Shown: in pieces, positions 8,901-23,900 of the stretch
How positions within the stretch are numbered: the stretch's first letter is position 1
How the letters are laid out: each line of letters begins with the position of its first letter
Origin: Undibacterium paludis
GTDB taxonomy: Bacteria > Pseudomonadota > Gammaproteobacteria > Burkholderiales > Burkholderiaceae_D
DNA: 42,586 nt
Direction: 5' to 3'
NCBI RefSeq assembly: GCF_022568815.1
Contig: NZ_JAKZHX010000025.1
Span: 1-42,586, forward strand
Notes under the pieces: model-generated
What the model was told of the DNA's origin: nothing
Database searches by the model: none
What the model saw: only the letters and a program-made list of their open reading frames with translations
Made by a program: the position numbers and the translations under genes

Positions 8901-11900
8901 ATGCCTACGCGGTGCAAGCCTATGACCGCTTGGGACAGTACCTCAATACTATTTCTGAATTTGATGAAGTCACGGGCGATCAAAAGCTTACTATTACGCA
9001 AAGCAATGTGACTGGCTCTGTCTTTATCGCCCTCACAAAACAGATTGATGCCAGTCCGGCAGCATCGTTGACCGTCAATGCGCAGGTTACCGCACTGGAT
9101 TCGACAGCGCAGCCTCAAGGCCAGGTGCAAGCGGGGCAGTGGACGGTACCAGACATTGATGACGCGAATGGTCGCTATAGCAGCGTCTACAATATCATTG
9201 TGGCTGAAGATGGCCTGGTATTTTTGGAGCTCGATAGCCCGACTCCGCCGACTGCCGAAGATTATTACAGCATCAGCCTGACAGGGGTAGATGGACAATA
9301 TCTGGGCCAATCAAACGGCGCCTATCGCGTTCCTGCCGGAGATTATGCAGTCCATATTCAGCAATATAGCGCAAAGATAGACCGCTTCCGGGTCACCACA
9401 CTGCATGCAAGCTCTGCCTTGCCAGCGAGCGTACCGACACCTTTACACTTGAATGCCAATCAGACTGATACCCTGTTTTATCAGGATTTGAACGCAGGTG
9501 ATAATTGGCAGGCTGTGTTTGAACCGGCCAATAGCAATGTGCATTATGAACTCTTCAATACCGAAGGTAACTCCATAGCGGGGGGACAGTATGGTCCTGC
9601 AAGTGCCCATATTGAAAAAACAGGACGTTACCTGATAAGGATATCAAATACTGGCCCAGCTGTTGACCTCAGTATCAATGCTGGTCCTGCGATACAAAAT
9701 ATCATACCTGCTGTTGTGCTCAATGTGCTTGCAGACCAGGCCAACAATATTGATGCGGCCTTCAATCTCAATCAGACACAGACATACACTTTTGATATTC
9801 CCCAAAGTGGTCCCTGGCTCATATCGACCCTGGCACAAAATTACGGCATCAGTGCCAGATTATCGGGCAGCAACGGCGTCAAACTGGATTTGTATGATTT
9901 GTTGAGCAACGGCCCCACTTCTGATAATCCTGTGTTTTTAGAAAAGGGCACCTACACCCTGGTACTCAATAACACCGCTGAACCGGCGGCACATGCCAAT
10001 ATCCGCCTGACGTCTTTGGCAAAACTGGCTGCCATCACCAGTGGAGCGGGTATCGATCTACAGCAAATGCAGGTAGGTGAAACGGCCTGGTATCGTTTGT
10101 CAGCCGTGGCTGGGAGTGATGTACTGGCAGGTATCAGCAAGGATGGAACTAGTTATATTCCATCTTCTGACTACTATGTCACTGCCATCAATTTCTTTGA
10201 TCAAAATGGCTACGTCAATTACCTGTATAACGGATCCAGGCCATTCAGTGTCGGCAAAGCCATGCCGGTCGATGGTGATTTTTACGTCAAGGTCTTGCGC
10301 ACTTCAAACACAGGTGAGCATTCGACACTGCTGTTATCGGCGGCAGTTAATACAGAAGCCGACCCAACTGCAAAAGCAATACAGGTCGATGCGCCGCAGG
10401 ACTGGCAGGCGGCTACAAGCCCCCGCTATGATTTTGATCTGACGCAGGATGGCTGGGTCTCGCTGGAATGGCAAGAAGGTAATTACCAGGACTGGACCTT
10501 GACCGGGCCTCGTGGCACCGAAGCTCAGGGTCATATAGCACAACAATTTCAAGGCAATCAAAATGACAATGGCCGCTCCGGTGTCTGGAAAGCGCCTGTC
10601 AAATGGCTGACAGCAGGGCATTATCAACTCAGTCTTGCCAATGGAAGCGGCGATGCAAAATTTACCGTGGTCAGCGACCAGCAGGTACAGCACATCAGCA
10701 CTGGTAGCAGTGTTGCGGTCGATCTGCCCGCGGACCAGAACTATGCCTTGTTTGACCTGGACCTGACAGCCAATAATGAAACAGTCTTGCTGGGTCTGGC
10801 CGGTGCAGCGGCTGGTAATCATTACCGCATGTATGATGGCAGTGGCAATCTGGTACTGGAAGGTGATCCGGCTTACAACAAGCCTCAGTCATTTACGCCC
10901 GTTCATGGCGGACGCTATGTACTGCAAATAGCACGTAATTCTTTTGAAGTTGCAGGTGGTAGCAGCCTGCGATTTGAAGTCAGTCAAGTTTCCCGTGATC
11001 CTCTGCCTTTGCCGCTTGGGCAAGTCATCACAAGCCAGTTTGTGAATAACTACCAGAGTATCGATTACTCCTTTAGCGCTGCGGAGGCAGCTGAATTTAC
11101 ACTGTCCAGCCTGACTGGCGGCAGCAGCTATGTTCTCTTTGATGGTTTTGGCCATGCGGTTAGCAACCTCAATGCCAACGCAAATTATAATGGCCAGTAC
11201 GCCTATAGTCTGCGCGCCGGACAATACACTTTGCGCGTGACCAGCAATGGCTACGCAACGGATTGGCCAGCCGGTTTTTCTTTTGCGACCAAGCTCCTGC
11301 AAAACTCTGGGATGCTGGGCCTGGGCGAGACGCAAACCATCAACTGGGATAAGGGTAATCCGGACCAGACGATCAGCATAGCTGGTGTCGCAGGCAAGAC
11401 TTACTGGATCGATGCAGTCACGCCATTTCAATACGGCACTCAGATACTTTACAAAGTACTCAATTCCAAGGGGCAAACTGTATCCAGTGGTAACGTCAGC
11501 CATTATTACCAGCCACCCAACCTTGCTCCAGAAACCGGCATCGCTTTCCAGGCACCGGCAGATGATACCTACAGCATACACATGTATGCCAACGGCTTGA
11601 ATGGCAGTGTTGACTTCAGGCTGGCAGAAGGTAAAGTCGAGCAGAACAACTACAGCCTGGGCAGCGTACTCTCTACTTCGCTGAATATACCTGCAGACCA
11701 GCAAAACTATAGTTTCAGCCTCAGCGAAGCTACCACAGTCTGGTTTGATATCAGCGGTGGTGCTTATAACCTCAGTCTGCAAAGAAGCGATATTGCAGCC
11801 AGCATTTTTGCGTTGGACAATAGTACTACTGTCGCACAAAAAGCAGCTTACCGTTTGGAGGCAGGCAGCTATCGCCTGCAAATCGCACCTAACCAGGACG

Positions 11901-14900
11901 CACCAGGCAGCATCCGCATTGCCACCTCATTGTTCAGTAATGTGCCGGAACTGTCTCTTGGCGAGACCATACCTGTCACGGTAGAGCACAGTAATCAATC
12001 CACCGCAATGCGCCTGCATGGCAGTGCTGGCCAAAAACTGCTGATAGATACCCGGCGCCTGACTGATGTAAGCTATGGTCAGCACTGGGAAATTTTCAAT
12101 GCACAGGGTAAGTCGCTCATCAATGGAACCGAGTATTACGGCGCTGACCAGTCGGTCAGATTCACCTTGCCAGAGGATGGTGATTACCTGTTCGTACTGA
12201 CAGGTATTTACGATAGCGATACTGCCGCGAGAAGCAGCAGCATCTATGTTGGCAATTACAGCGAAAACACGCTCGATATCAAGCCAGGTGACATGGTCAG
12301 TGCTGCCATCGCCAAACCAGGCGATATTAATCACTATCAATTGAACCTGGAACACGACACCACGATCGTGCTGGATACGCTAGGGGGTAATGTCGACCTG
12401 GCTATTTATGGTGCACAAGGTCGCTTGCTGAACACTAGTCTCAGCAATAGTGCGGCCTACTCCACAGTGGTCTTGTCGGCGGGGCACTATACGATAGACG
12501 TCAACGCTTATGGTGCCAGAACGGCTGATTACCAATTCCGTCTGTTGTCTCTGAAGGATGCTGCTTCCGGGCCAGGTACCCCCGGTAACATAACGGGTGA
12601 ACTTGGTGCAGGGCGTCAGGTCAGCTTGTTCAAGCTCGATACGGTGGCGGGACAGCAATATAACCTCGATATCACTACACCAAATTCGTATGATCAATAC
12701 TTTGTCTACGATGTCGTTGATCAGTTCGGGCGCAAGATAGTCAGTGCGGCGCGCACCTATAATGAATCCATCAGTTTCATTGCGCCGGATGTTGGTGCTG
12801 CCTATCTGGTGGCGAAACAAGGCAGTGATGCCAGGATCGCGCAACCCATCGCATTTACACTGAAGCAACCGCTTAGTACCGCAGCTGAGCTGGTCTGGAA
12901 TGCCAGGACTGTGACATCAGTCGCTACCCGTGAGGATCAAGCTCGTTATCACTTCCATCAGGATGCGGCTGGCTGGGTAGAGTTGACTGATATCATCGCC
13001 CCTTCAAGTGCAGTCCTGATAGAAATTACGGGGCCTGACGGTAAGGCCATCAAATCTGCCGTGCTGGACGGCTCAGGAAAAGGCAGGCTGAATGCCTACC
13101 TGAACGCTGGTGAGTATACGGTCCACGTGAGTGGCAGAAGTGATGGTGTGGATGGCAATGTCCAATTCACGGCAAGACAGGTGCCGGCTGCACAAAGTTT
13201 TGAAAGGAATGCTAATACACCACAAGTACTTGCGTTGTCGGATGGGAGTGACAGTTTGTCATTATGGGCACTCAAGATCGCCAGTGGTGATCAGTTGCAA
13301 TTGTCTGCACAAAGCTGGTCAGGTCTTGGCCACTTGCAGATCATTGCCAGCGATGGCAGTGTACTGAAAGACTGGAATCCAGCCAGCGGCAATCTTGACC
13401 TGACGGTCGCAGCAGGTGGAGCTTACCTGATCAGGATAGAGCGTGATAGTCTGGCCAATGTTGCCAGCAATGCCTTCAATATCATAGCGACTGTTACCGG
13501 GGCGCAGACACCAGAAGTGCCCACTTCCGTTTTTGCAGCGGCGGGAACGATTGATGGTAATACCAGCCTGGATTTCCCTTTTGAATTGAGCGAAGCGGGT
13601 CTCTGGTATTTGGATCGCAATACTCAGCCTGACAGCAATGCCTATTACAACCAGACGGCGCGCATTACCGATGCCAATGGCGTTTCCTTTGCTGTTGACG
13701 CGTATGGTCAGGCGCAGTATTTAAAAGCAGGGCGTTATACCCTCAGCCTCAAGCAAAACTATGCCCCAGGCGCCTATGACTTTGCCTTGCGTCAGCTCGA
13801 TGGCAGTCAAATACCGTATTTGTCAAGTGACCAGACTGTCAGTACGGCGCTCGGCAGCTTTGCCACCGTCGCCTACAAAATGGATGTCCAGGCAGGTGAC
13901 AATCTGCGTTTCCATGCGCTGACAGGGACAGGTAATTACACTTCACGCACCTGGCGTCTGGTGAATGGTTTTGGACAAGTCCTGCAACAAGGCAGCACTA
14001 GCGGTGATTCAGTGGCGTTCGCGGTCAACAAGACAGAGCAAGTGTATCTGTTGCTGGAAAATTCCGGCATGACCAGCAATATTGCCGATAGCAGCATTTC
14101 TTTCCAGTTCAGCCATGTGCAAGCGGCGGCGGAAGAGGTTGTGCAACTCGGTCAAACCGTGACGGGTGTATTGAATGCGGGCAGTCCAAGCCGCAGCTAT
14201 TCCTTCACACTCAATGAAGCGAAAACCATACAATTTGACCGCCTCAACAATATTACCGGTGGTAATGTTTATATCCGCATTCTTGGGCCGTATGATGACG
14301 GCGCGCTGCTACAGCAAAACCTGCCTGCTTCTGACAGCAACACGTACTACGCCAATATCCTGACTCTGCAGCCTGGCCGCTATTCCATCACTATTTCCGA
14401 TACGCTCGATAGCAGCAGCAATTTCGGTTTCAGCTTGCGCGACCTGTCTGCAGCCACACCGCTGGCGAATGCCGAGGTAGTGGAAGGGCGCCTGCCACCT
14501 TCTGGCGAAATGAGCTTGTACAGCATAGACGCCAAGGCTGGAGACCGCTTGTATGTTGCATTCCAAAACCTGCTGCCGCGCAGCTATTCTTACGATGCCA
14601 TCAAAGGAAGCTGGCGGTACAACTATACTGCCAATATTCGCCTGATTGATCCTTATGGACGCATGGTGGCCAATAATGATCTGGCCGATACCGAACTGGT
14701 GGCCAGCGTTTCTGGCAGATACACCATAGAAATTGAAGACCAGGACCGTAATGACGACCCTGTTCCCTACACCCTGGCGGTGTATGTCAATCCTAAAACA
14801 GATCCACGCACCATAGAGCTTGGTAACGCTGTAGAAGGCATTGATCTGCAGGTCAGCGCGATCAGCGTGGCAGTCGCCAATGCGGGCGACACCCTGCAGT

Positions 14901-17900
14901 CTGGTAATGAAATCACCATCAACTGGCTCACAAAAAATCAGGGCAATAAACCGACGACAGGCAACTTCAATGAACACATCGTCATCCGCAATGCACTGAC
15001 TCATAATATCATCCTCCAGGCGGATGTTCCCTATCTGGAAGCTGCATCAGGCAATGGTCAACTGCAACCAGGTGGCACAATAGCAAGAAGCGTCAAGGTC
15101 CGCCTGCCTGCCGGGCCTTCTGGTGCCGGTGAGCTTGAAATCACCATTGAAACGAATGCCGACAATGCCCAGGCCGAGACAGGTAATGCAGCTCAGAATG
15201 ATCTGGCGGTAGCCCGTTTCACCAGCGAATTGGCAGCGTATCCTAACCTGCAGGTCAAAGACCTGAGCATGAGCCCCGCCACCAACTGGCAAGCTGGCGA
15301 CCATGTGCAAATACAATGGAATACCGCCAATGCTGGTACTGCGGCAGCCAAAGGCACCTGGAATGAGCGTGTAGAACTGATCAATTTGACGACCGGTGCT
15401 GTGGTTGCCGATGTTCTCAAGACTTTCAGTGCCCAGGATATTGCCAACGGCGCAGCCGCTGCGCGCACCGCAGAAATCATCTGGCCGAATGGCATCAATG
15501 CGATTGGGCGTTTCCGTTTGCGCGTGACTATCGATACCGCCAATCAAATTGCCGAATATGATGCGACAGGTTCCCTGAAGGCCGATAACGTCAAAGAGCT
15601 GCCCATTGTTGCTGGCCCTGATTTACAAACACGCCATATTGGCCTGCTGGAGACAGATGCACACGATGGTGATACCGTCACTATCGTGTGGGAAGATGTC
15701 AATTCCGGTAGCGTCGCTGCCCCTTCCTCTTATCAGGACAGGGTCATCGTCCGCCAACATAATTCCGATGGTACACAGGGTGCCATCATTATGGACACTG
15801 CGGTCAGTTTCCCAGGTGATGCTGGCCAGGCCCTGGCTGCAGGCGCTACCCGCACCCGCTCAGTCAAATTGAATTTGCCAACCGGAATGGCTGGTAGCGG
15901 CACATTTGATGTCACTGTAATTGCTGACAGCAACACCTCAGGTGCAGGCAGTATTTTTGAAACCAATATATCGGGTGATGCAGAAACCAACAACATCAGC
16001 AGCGGACAGATCACGATTGCGCAGCATAGCTACGCCAATCTCAATGTAAGCAGCTTGCTGGTTCCAGGCAACGTCAATTCTGGTGACGACGTACTGATTA
16101 CCTGGACTGTCAACAATAGTGGCGATGCAGCCGCCATTGGAAACTGGATAGATCGCATCATCCTTACAGGTGATGGTAGCGCGGGCAGTGCAGGCAATAC
16201 CAGTGAAATCGTGCTGGCCAATGTGAAACGTACAAGTGCTCTCGATGCCAAGGGCAGCTATACCCAGTCTGCCACTGTGCATATCCCGGCGCGCATGTCC
16301 GGCAATTACCGTTTTGCGGTGATTACGGATGTTAACCGTATCGTTGCAGAACCAGATACACGCGCTGACAATCTTCGCCTGTCTGACATTATCAGCATTA
16401 CTCCAACATATACGGACCTGCAGCCTGTCATCACCAAGGCACCAACAGAAACGCATGCTGGCACCAGTGCGCGCATAGAATGGAAAGTCAGTAACCAGGG
16501 TAATCTGGCAACGGATGTTTCGCGCTGGGTAGACCAGGTCTATCTGTCCACTAGCCCCGTCCTCGGAAGTGATGCTATTTCTCTTGGCTCTGTTACCCAC
16601 GTTGGTGCGCTGGGTATACATGATGACTATACCGCTACGCTGGACTTTAGCTTGCCAGAGAGTTTGACCGGCAACTACTATTTCTTTGTTAAAACCGATG
16701 CCTTTGGCAATTCCTATGAGTTGGGTCATACCGACAACAATATTTCTGCCGGGCTTTATCCTGTCACCGTTCTGGCGCAGCCAAAACCGAATCTGGTCGT
16801 CAACAAGATCACGACGCAGCCGCAATGGCAGATCGGCAATACCGTTGAACTGAATTACAGTATAAAAAATACTGGTAATGCGCCGCTGTCATCCTGGACG
16901 CAGGAACAATTCCGTCTGGTGAACCTGGCTCATCCTGAACAGGTCATTTACCTGGCAGGTGTGGCTGGCAGCTCCAGGCAAGTGCCTGAAGGCGATACCT
17001 ACACTGGTCAGTTGAATGTCAATGTCAGCAATATGCCTTTGGGTGACTGGCGCCTCGAAATCATTGCCGATGCAGGTAATTACGTCAATGAACTCAATGA
17101 AGCAGACAATATCGGCAGCACAGTCATTACAGTAGTGAGCCCGGACCTGACTGCAGACAGCCTGGCCGTCACCGGCAATCTGAAAGGTGGGGAAGAGATC
17201 AGCGTACGCTGGATTACCCGCAATCAAGGTGCGGCAGATGCAGGCAAAGTGCGCGACAGCATCTACCTGTCACGCGATGGCCAGCTCAGCGCAGACGATA
17301 TCAAGCTCGGTGATGTTGACCATGAGGTGATTGCCGCAGGTGGAAGCATCAATGCAGAAATGCTGGTACGTTTGCCAGTGGACAGCAATGGCGCTTATCG
17401 CCTCATCGTTGTCACCAATGCCGATGCCCATGTCAATGAAGGCAGCAGCAATACCAATAACCAAAGTGATACTGCTATCCAGGTTGAACTGGATGCTTAT
17501 GCCGACCTGAGCGTACAATCCATCAGCCATGTGCCGACCGTGATCGCCAATCCAGCGTCCGTCACCATCAACTACAGCGTGACCAATAAGGGCACAGGCT
17601 CTGGCAGGACGGGTTCCTGGACCGACATCGTCGTCTATTCCGCCGACGATGTATTTGGCAATGGTGATGACCTGGTGCTAGGCACGGTTGAACATACAGG
17701 CGGCCTGGCCGTCGGTGACAGCTACAATGGCAGTGTTACTTACCAGTTCCCTGACGGCTTTAGCCGCCACGGAAAAATCTTTGTCAAGACCGACAAGGAC
17801 GGCAAAGTATGGGAAAACAATCTCAAGGCGGACAATGTCAAACCGTCTGACATCACACTCGATGTCATGCCCAAACCCTATGCCGACCTGCGTGTCGAAG

Positions 17901-20900
17901 CAGTGACCACATCCTCGCCAGCGTATAGTGGACGCCCACTCAGCGTCAGCTGGACCGTTGCCAACCGTGGCATGGGTGTGACTGACAGTGGTGAATGGAC
18001 GGATACCGTCTGGTTAAGCAGCAATCCTGATGGTACGGGTACCCGTTATGACCTGGCGCGCTCCAAGCATCTTGGACAACTGGGCAAGGACGGTAGCTAT
18101 AACCGCAGTATCGACGTCAATATCCCGAACGGGTTGCAAGGTACTTTCTATGTTAATGTTCACACTGAAGGGCCGTTCGAATTTATCTACAACAACGATA
18201 ATACGGCGACTTCAATAGCCGTTCCTGTCCAGTTAAGCAATTCGCCTGACCTGTCAGTGACCGATGTCAGCGTTGATCCAAAAGCGCAGGAAGGGGCGCT
18301 GACACAGATCAGCTGGACAGTCAAAAATGTGGGGCAGGGCGAAGCTGCCGGCCTGTGGGTCGATACCGTCGAACTGGTGCCTGTGACCGGTTCCGGTCCG
18401 GCCATCCTGATTGGCAATTTCAACTACAGCCATGGCCTGGAATCTGGTATCAGCTATACTAGAAAAGAAGAAATCCGCCTGCCGCAACGCATAGAAGGCG
18501 TATACCGCGTACGCGTTACCACCAACAGCCAGTTGTTCAGGCAAGCTGACAGCAATAGCCAGATCTATGAATTTGGCAGTGCGCGTGACAACAATGTCAG
18601 CCTCTCAGGTGGCCAGGTCGAGGTTGAGCTGACGCCGCGTCCTGATCTGCATGCCGGTCAAATCAATGTGGTCGGTACGCTCAAATCTGGCAATAGCGCG
18701 AGTGTCAGCTTCACCGTCACCAACACTGGTGGCGTGCCTACCTCAGGCAAATGGACTGATGCGGTCTACCTTTCCCTGGATGGCGCGATCAATGCCAATT
18801 CCATCTTGCTGGGACGCGTAGAAAATACCGCGGCACTGGTTACGGGTGATTCCTATACCAGCCAGATTTCCAATTTCACGATACCGTTGCGTTATCGTGG
18901 TGACGCCTACATCATTGTTTCCACCGACGTGGATAACAAGGTTGAGGAATACCCGAACGAAATCAACAATATCACTGTCAAGAAAATCCACATAGACCCA
19001 GTTCCTTTTGCTGATCTGGTGACCAGCGATGTTGTCGCACCTACACAGGCCTCGTATGGTGCCACTATCGATGTCGACTATAAGGTCACCAACAAGGGGG
19101 AAGCAGCAGCACAGGGTGAAAACAGCACTATCACCGGCTGGACAGATACCGTCTGGCTGACCAGAGACAAAGGCAAACCTTCGCCCATCAAAGGCGACAT
19201 ACTGCTGGGACAATTCACCCACAGCGGCCTGCTTGGTGTCAATGAAAACTATCTTGGCCATCTGTCTGTCAAGCTGCCAGATGATGTCATCTCCGGCCAG
19301 TACAACATCACCGTCTGGACTGACACCTATAACGTCATCCCGCAAGACACCCTGGCGTCGAACGTCAATCCGGATGATCCGGCTGCACCTTTGAATGATA
19401 ACTACAAGGCACGTCCTATCACTGTACTGGGCGTTACCAAGCCCGATCTTGCCGTCACCGATGTCAAGTTCTCACCCGATATTGTGGCAGGGACCGATTT
19501 CAACTTCACCTACACGGTGAAGAGCGTTGCCGCGTCCATCAACGACACATGGGTAGACCGTGTCTGGCTGTCTGATAATGCCGATCTCAGCAAGGCCAAG
19601 GTCAAATGGCTGCTCGGTGATTACCTGCAAAAACGCAGCCTGGGCAATGGCGAGCAATATACCTTCAGCGATACCGTTCGCCTGGCGCCATCTGTGTCGG
19701 GCAGCTTTGTCGTGGTGGAAACCAATACTGCCGACAACCTGAGCGATGTGCCTGAATTCGACCGCAGCAACAATGTGATGGGCAAGGCGGCCGCAGTCAG
19801 CAATGCACCAGCAGATCTGCAGGTGACAGCCATCTCCACCCAGGCTGACAATGATTCAGGTGAGCTGACCCCAATTACCTGGACGGTCACCAATAAAGGC
19901 GCCGCCGTCTGGAGCGGCACCAAAGCCTGGCTGGACAATGTCTTTATCAGTACCCAGCCGACCTTTGACCCCAAATATGTGTCCCTGATAGGTTCTGTCG
20001 TCCATCAAAACACGACGCCGCTGGGCGCGGGAGACAGCTATACCACCACAGCCAATCTGGCATTGCCTGCCGGTGTCGAAGGCAAATACTACATTTATGT
20101 GATTACCGATGCTGGCCATCGCTACAATGAAAGTGGCCTGCAACCTGAAAATGAAATCAATGCAGTCAATATTGCCGCAGCGGTTGAGCAATTGCAGGGC
20201 GCGCCTACGACCAATACCACTGCACGTGATTTTGTGTACGACACCTCGGTCTTCGAAGGTATCAACAACAAGAATAATATTGGCCAGGGATCCCTCAACA
20301 TCCACTACAAAGAACCAGACTTGTATGTGGAAGAGATCAAGGTATCCAAGGCCAATCCACAATCCGGTGACGAGATCACGGTGACATGGAAGGTCAAAAA
20401 CCAGGGCACACGTGCCACCCGTGTATCACAATGGCTGGATGGCCTCTACCTGTCCCGTGATGACGGCCTCGATGATACCGATAACCCATTGGTCGACCGT
20501 GGCAGCGCCCTTGAGCGCGGCCTGCGTGTATCCATGGTCAACCTGGTAGATGAAAAAGGCGAGCCACGTTATCTGCAAAAAGGAGAGTCCTACACCCAGT
20601 CTGCCACCTTCAGATTGCCTAGCTCCATCAGTGGCAACTTCCACCTGATCGTCAAGACAGATACGGAAGTGACCAACAATTTCAATGAAGCAGAATACAA
20701 ACCAGTCAGCAGCATCAGGGCTGGTCTCGATGTACTGCAATCAAATTTCCTGTCCGACGCGGCAGTAGGTGAATATGGCAACGATGGCAACAACGTCGCC
20801 AGCATAGCCTTGTCCATCAGCCTTGCCACCCCGCCAGATCTGGTTGTCAGCAAGGTTGATATACCTGAGTCCGTCAAGGCAGGCCAGGAATTCAGTGTCA

Positions 20901-23900
20901 AATACCAGGTCAGGAACCAGGGTGGCCAGACTCCGTCAGACCAGAGCCAGTGGCGTGACCTGATTTACCTGTCCAAAGACCGCAACCTCGATCTCAAGAA
21001 TGACAAATTCCTTGGCTATGTCGACCATAACAGCGGCCTCGCTGCAGGCGGTAATTATGAAGCATCGCTGAACTTCAAGGCCCCGGCCGACCTGACAGGC
21101 AGCTACTACGTCTTCGTCATCACCGACCCCAACAGGGTCATGGGCGCAAACGCGGACAGCAAGGTCTTTGAAAGCGACAAAGAAAACAATGCCACCGCCA
21201 GCGACGTGCCCTTGCTGATCGTGACACCGCCACCGGCTGACCTGGTACTGTCCAGCGTCACCCTGCCAACCACAGGCCAGGTTGGCGACAGCGTAGACAT
21301 CAACTACACCATCGACAACGCCTCTGACAATACAGCCTACGGTAGCTGGACAGATGCTGTCTACCTGTCCTCAGATAATCAATGGGACCTCGGTGACATC
21401 TTGCTGGGCAAAGTCGAGCACAATGGCGACCTGGCTGGCCGTGCCAGCTATTCCGGCAAACTGACGACCACCTTGCCACCATTAAAAGATGGCGCATGGC
21501 ATGTCGTCGTCCGTCCAGATATTTACAACCAGGTATTTGAAGGCCCCATCACGACTGATGCCAGCGGCATTCACCTGCCACAAGGCAAGCTCAATAATCT
21601 CAATGCTGCCGGCAATACACTCAATGTGACGGTACCGGCGCTGACCCTGGCGACCCCGTTCAACACCACCCTGTCGACCGGGCAATCGCAATTGTTCAAG
21701 GTCAGCGTGGCAGCCCACCAGACCCTGCGCGTCTTGCTTGATTCTGCTGCCAGCAGTGGTGCCAATGAAGTGTTTATCCGCTATGGTGATATCCCTAGCG
21801 GCTATAACTACGAAGCTGCCTACAGCATCGCCGTTTCACCCGACCAGCAAGCCATCATTCCTGATACCAAGGCGGGCGACTACTATGTCCTGATCCGTGC
21901 CCGCCAGTCTGCGGCAGCCACACCCGTCATGGTCCGTGCTGATCTCATGCCCTTGGCCATCACCAGCATCACCCCTGACATCGGCGGTAGTGGTGACGAT
22001 GGTCACCGCTGGGTCACCATGGATATCCAGGGTGCACAGTTCAAGGATGGTGCGCTAGTCAAACTGTCACGCCCTGGCGTATTTGAACTGCAGCCAGACC
22101 GCTGGCAAGTGCTCGACGCCACCCATATCCGTGCCATCTTCAACCTGCAAAACGTGCCGCATGGCCTGTACGATCTGCAAGTCATCAACCCCGATGGTCA
22201 AACCGTTACAGAGAGCTATCGCTACGTCGTTGACCGCATGATAGACCCCGATGTCACCATCGGCATAGGCGGCACCCAGGGCATACAGCCCGGTGGCAGT
22301 GCCTCGTATAGCGTGGCCCTGCAAAGCCTGACGAACGTCGATACACCCTATGTGCGCTTCAATCTTGGTGCCAGCAATCTCGGCGTGAACGATGTGCTCT
22401 TGAAAGAACTGGGTATCCCGTATGCCACCTATACCTCCAATGTCGGTGGTGCGCCCAATGGCCTGATCACGCCCGATATTGCCAATACCCAGGCTTATGG
22501 CATAACGCCAACTGACGGCACAAAACGCCCGGATATCCCGTGGGCGTCCCTTGATGGCAGCGTCAACACCAATGGCTTTAACCTGACGCCTGGCTACGCC
22601 TTTGATGTCGCCGCCAATGGCATGGTCAGCGCCAGTTTCAGCATACAGACCTACCCTGGTCTGAATGAATGGCAGGCAGGCGACTTTGAGGGCCTGCGCA
22701 CCAAGCTGTATCAAATCCATCCAGAATGGAAAGCCGTCGATCTGCTCAAGGATGGCCCAGCCGATCTGGATAAAATAGCCTCCGGCTTGTCCAGGCGCTT
22801 CCTGTCCACCAATCCTGATGTTCGCCTCGACAAACAGGAAGTGCTGTCAGAAGCCTTCCGTTTCAACGTCTTTGGTACCGCAACACCTATCTCGCGTGAT
22901 GAGTTCATCGCCGAGCAAACAGCCTATGCGCTGCAGTTGCGCAATGCCATCCTCACCGACAAGACCGCTGGCACCAGCCTGCAAGTCCTGGCGGCTGACG
23001 CCGATCAGTGGACCAAGGGCTGGCTGGCCGCACTGGAGGCGGCAGGCACCCTGCGCCCAGTGGATCAGGCACCGCCCATCCGCAACAGCGCCCAGGTTCT
23101 GAGCCTCAACGCCACCCTGGCAACTGGCATCCTGCTGGGCCGTGCTGGTGATCTGTATAAAACCCAGGCCAGCGTATTGTCCTTCTTCAGCAAGGTACAG
23201 CAATGGTATGGCGACACCGCAACCTATGTCGGCGATCCCCAGGCCAAAACCACGCCTGTCGAGTATTATGAACAACGCATGACCATCGATGGTGCCGAAG
23301 TGTATAGCCCGGTACCCGTTGCCCCAAATCCGGCAGACTACAAGGCCAATGCAGCGCGTGACACGCACTTCATCAACTTCAATGTCTTCACCGGTGGCCG
23401 TGCCGAACTGGAATATCTGCGTCATCTCGGCCTGCTCGATGGCAAATTCCGCGCCGTTGGCCCACAGGCGATCAATCTCAGCCAACTCCTGAGCCAGGCG
23501 GCCACCCAGGCTTCCCCGGACCAGAAAACCATCGCCATCAGTGGCCCGCAAGTACTGCCAAATAGCCAGGGTATCGCCTATGTGCCAGCACATGTGGATT
23601 TGCCATACACCCTGAACTTTGCAAACAATACCGACCATGCGCTGGGGCAGGTCAGGCTGGTTACCAAACTTGACAGCACTCTTGACCCGCGCACCCTGCG
23701 TCTGGGTGACCTGAAGCTCGGCGACATCAATGTCCACATTCCTGACAACCGCGCCAACTTCCAGGGCGACATTAACCTGGTCGGCAGCAAAGGATTCATC
23801 CTGCGTGTCAGTGCCGGCATTGATGCCGAAACCTCGACAGCCACCTGGCTGCTGCAGGCAATCGACCCCAACACAGGCGAAGTTCTCAACGATCCGCTGC

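Noticed and set aside
10889..11881. Antisense open frame of 330 codons (and similar ones at 4268–5200, 6908–7765 and 15938–16825)
   Set aside because: The products are cysteine-rich and compositionally odd, opposite to the sense strand's repeat protein, with no family resemblance. They are shadows.
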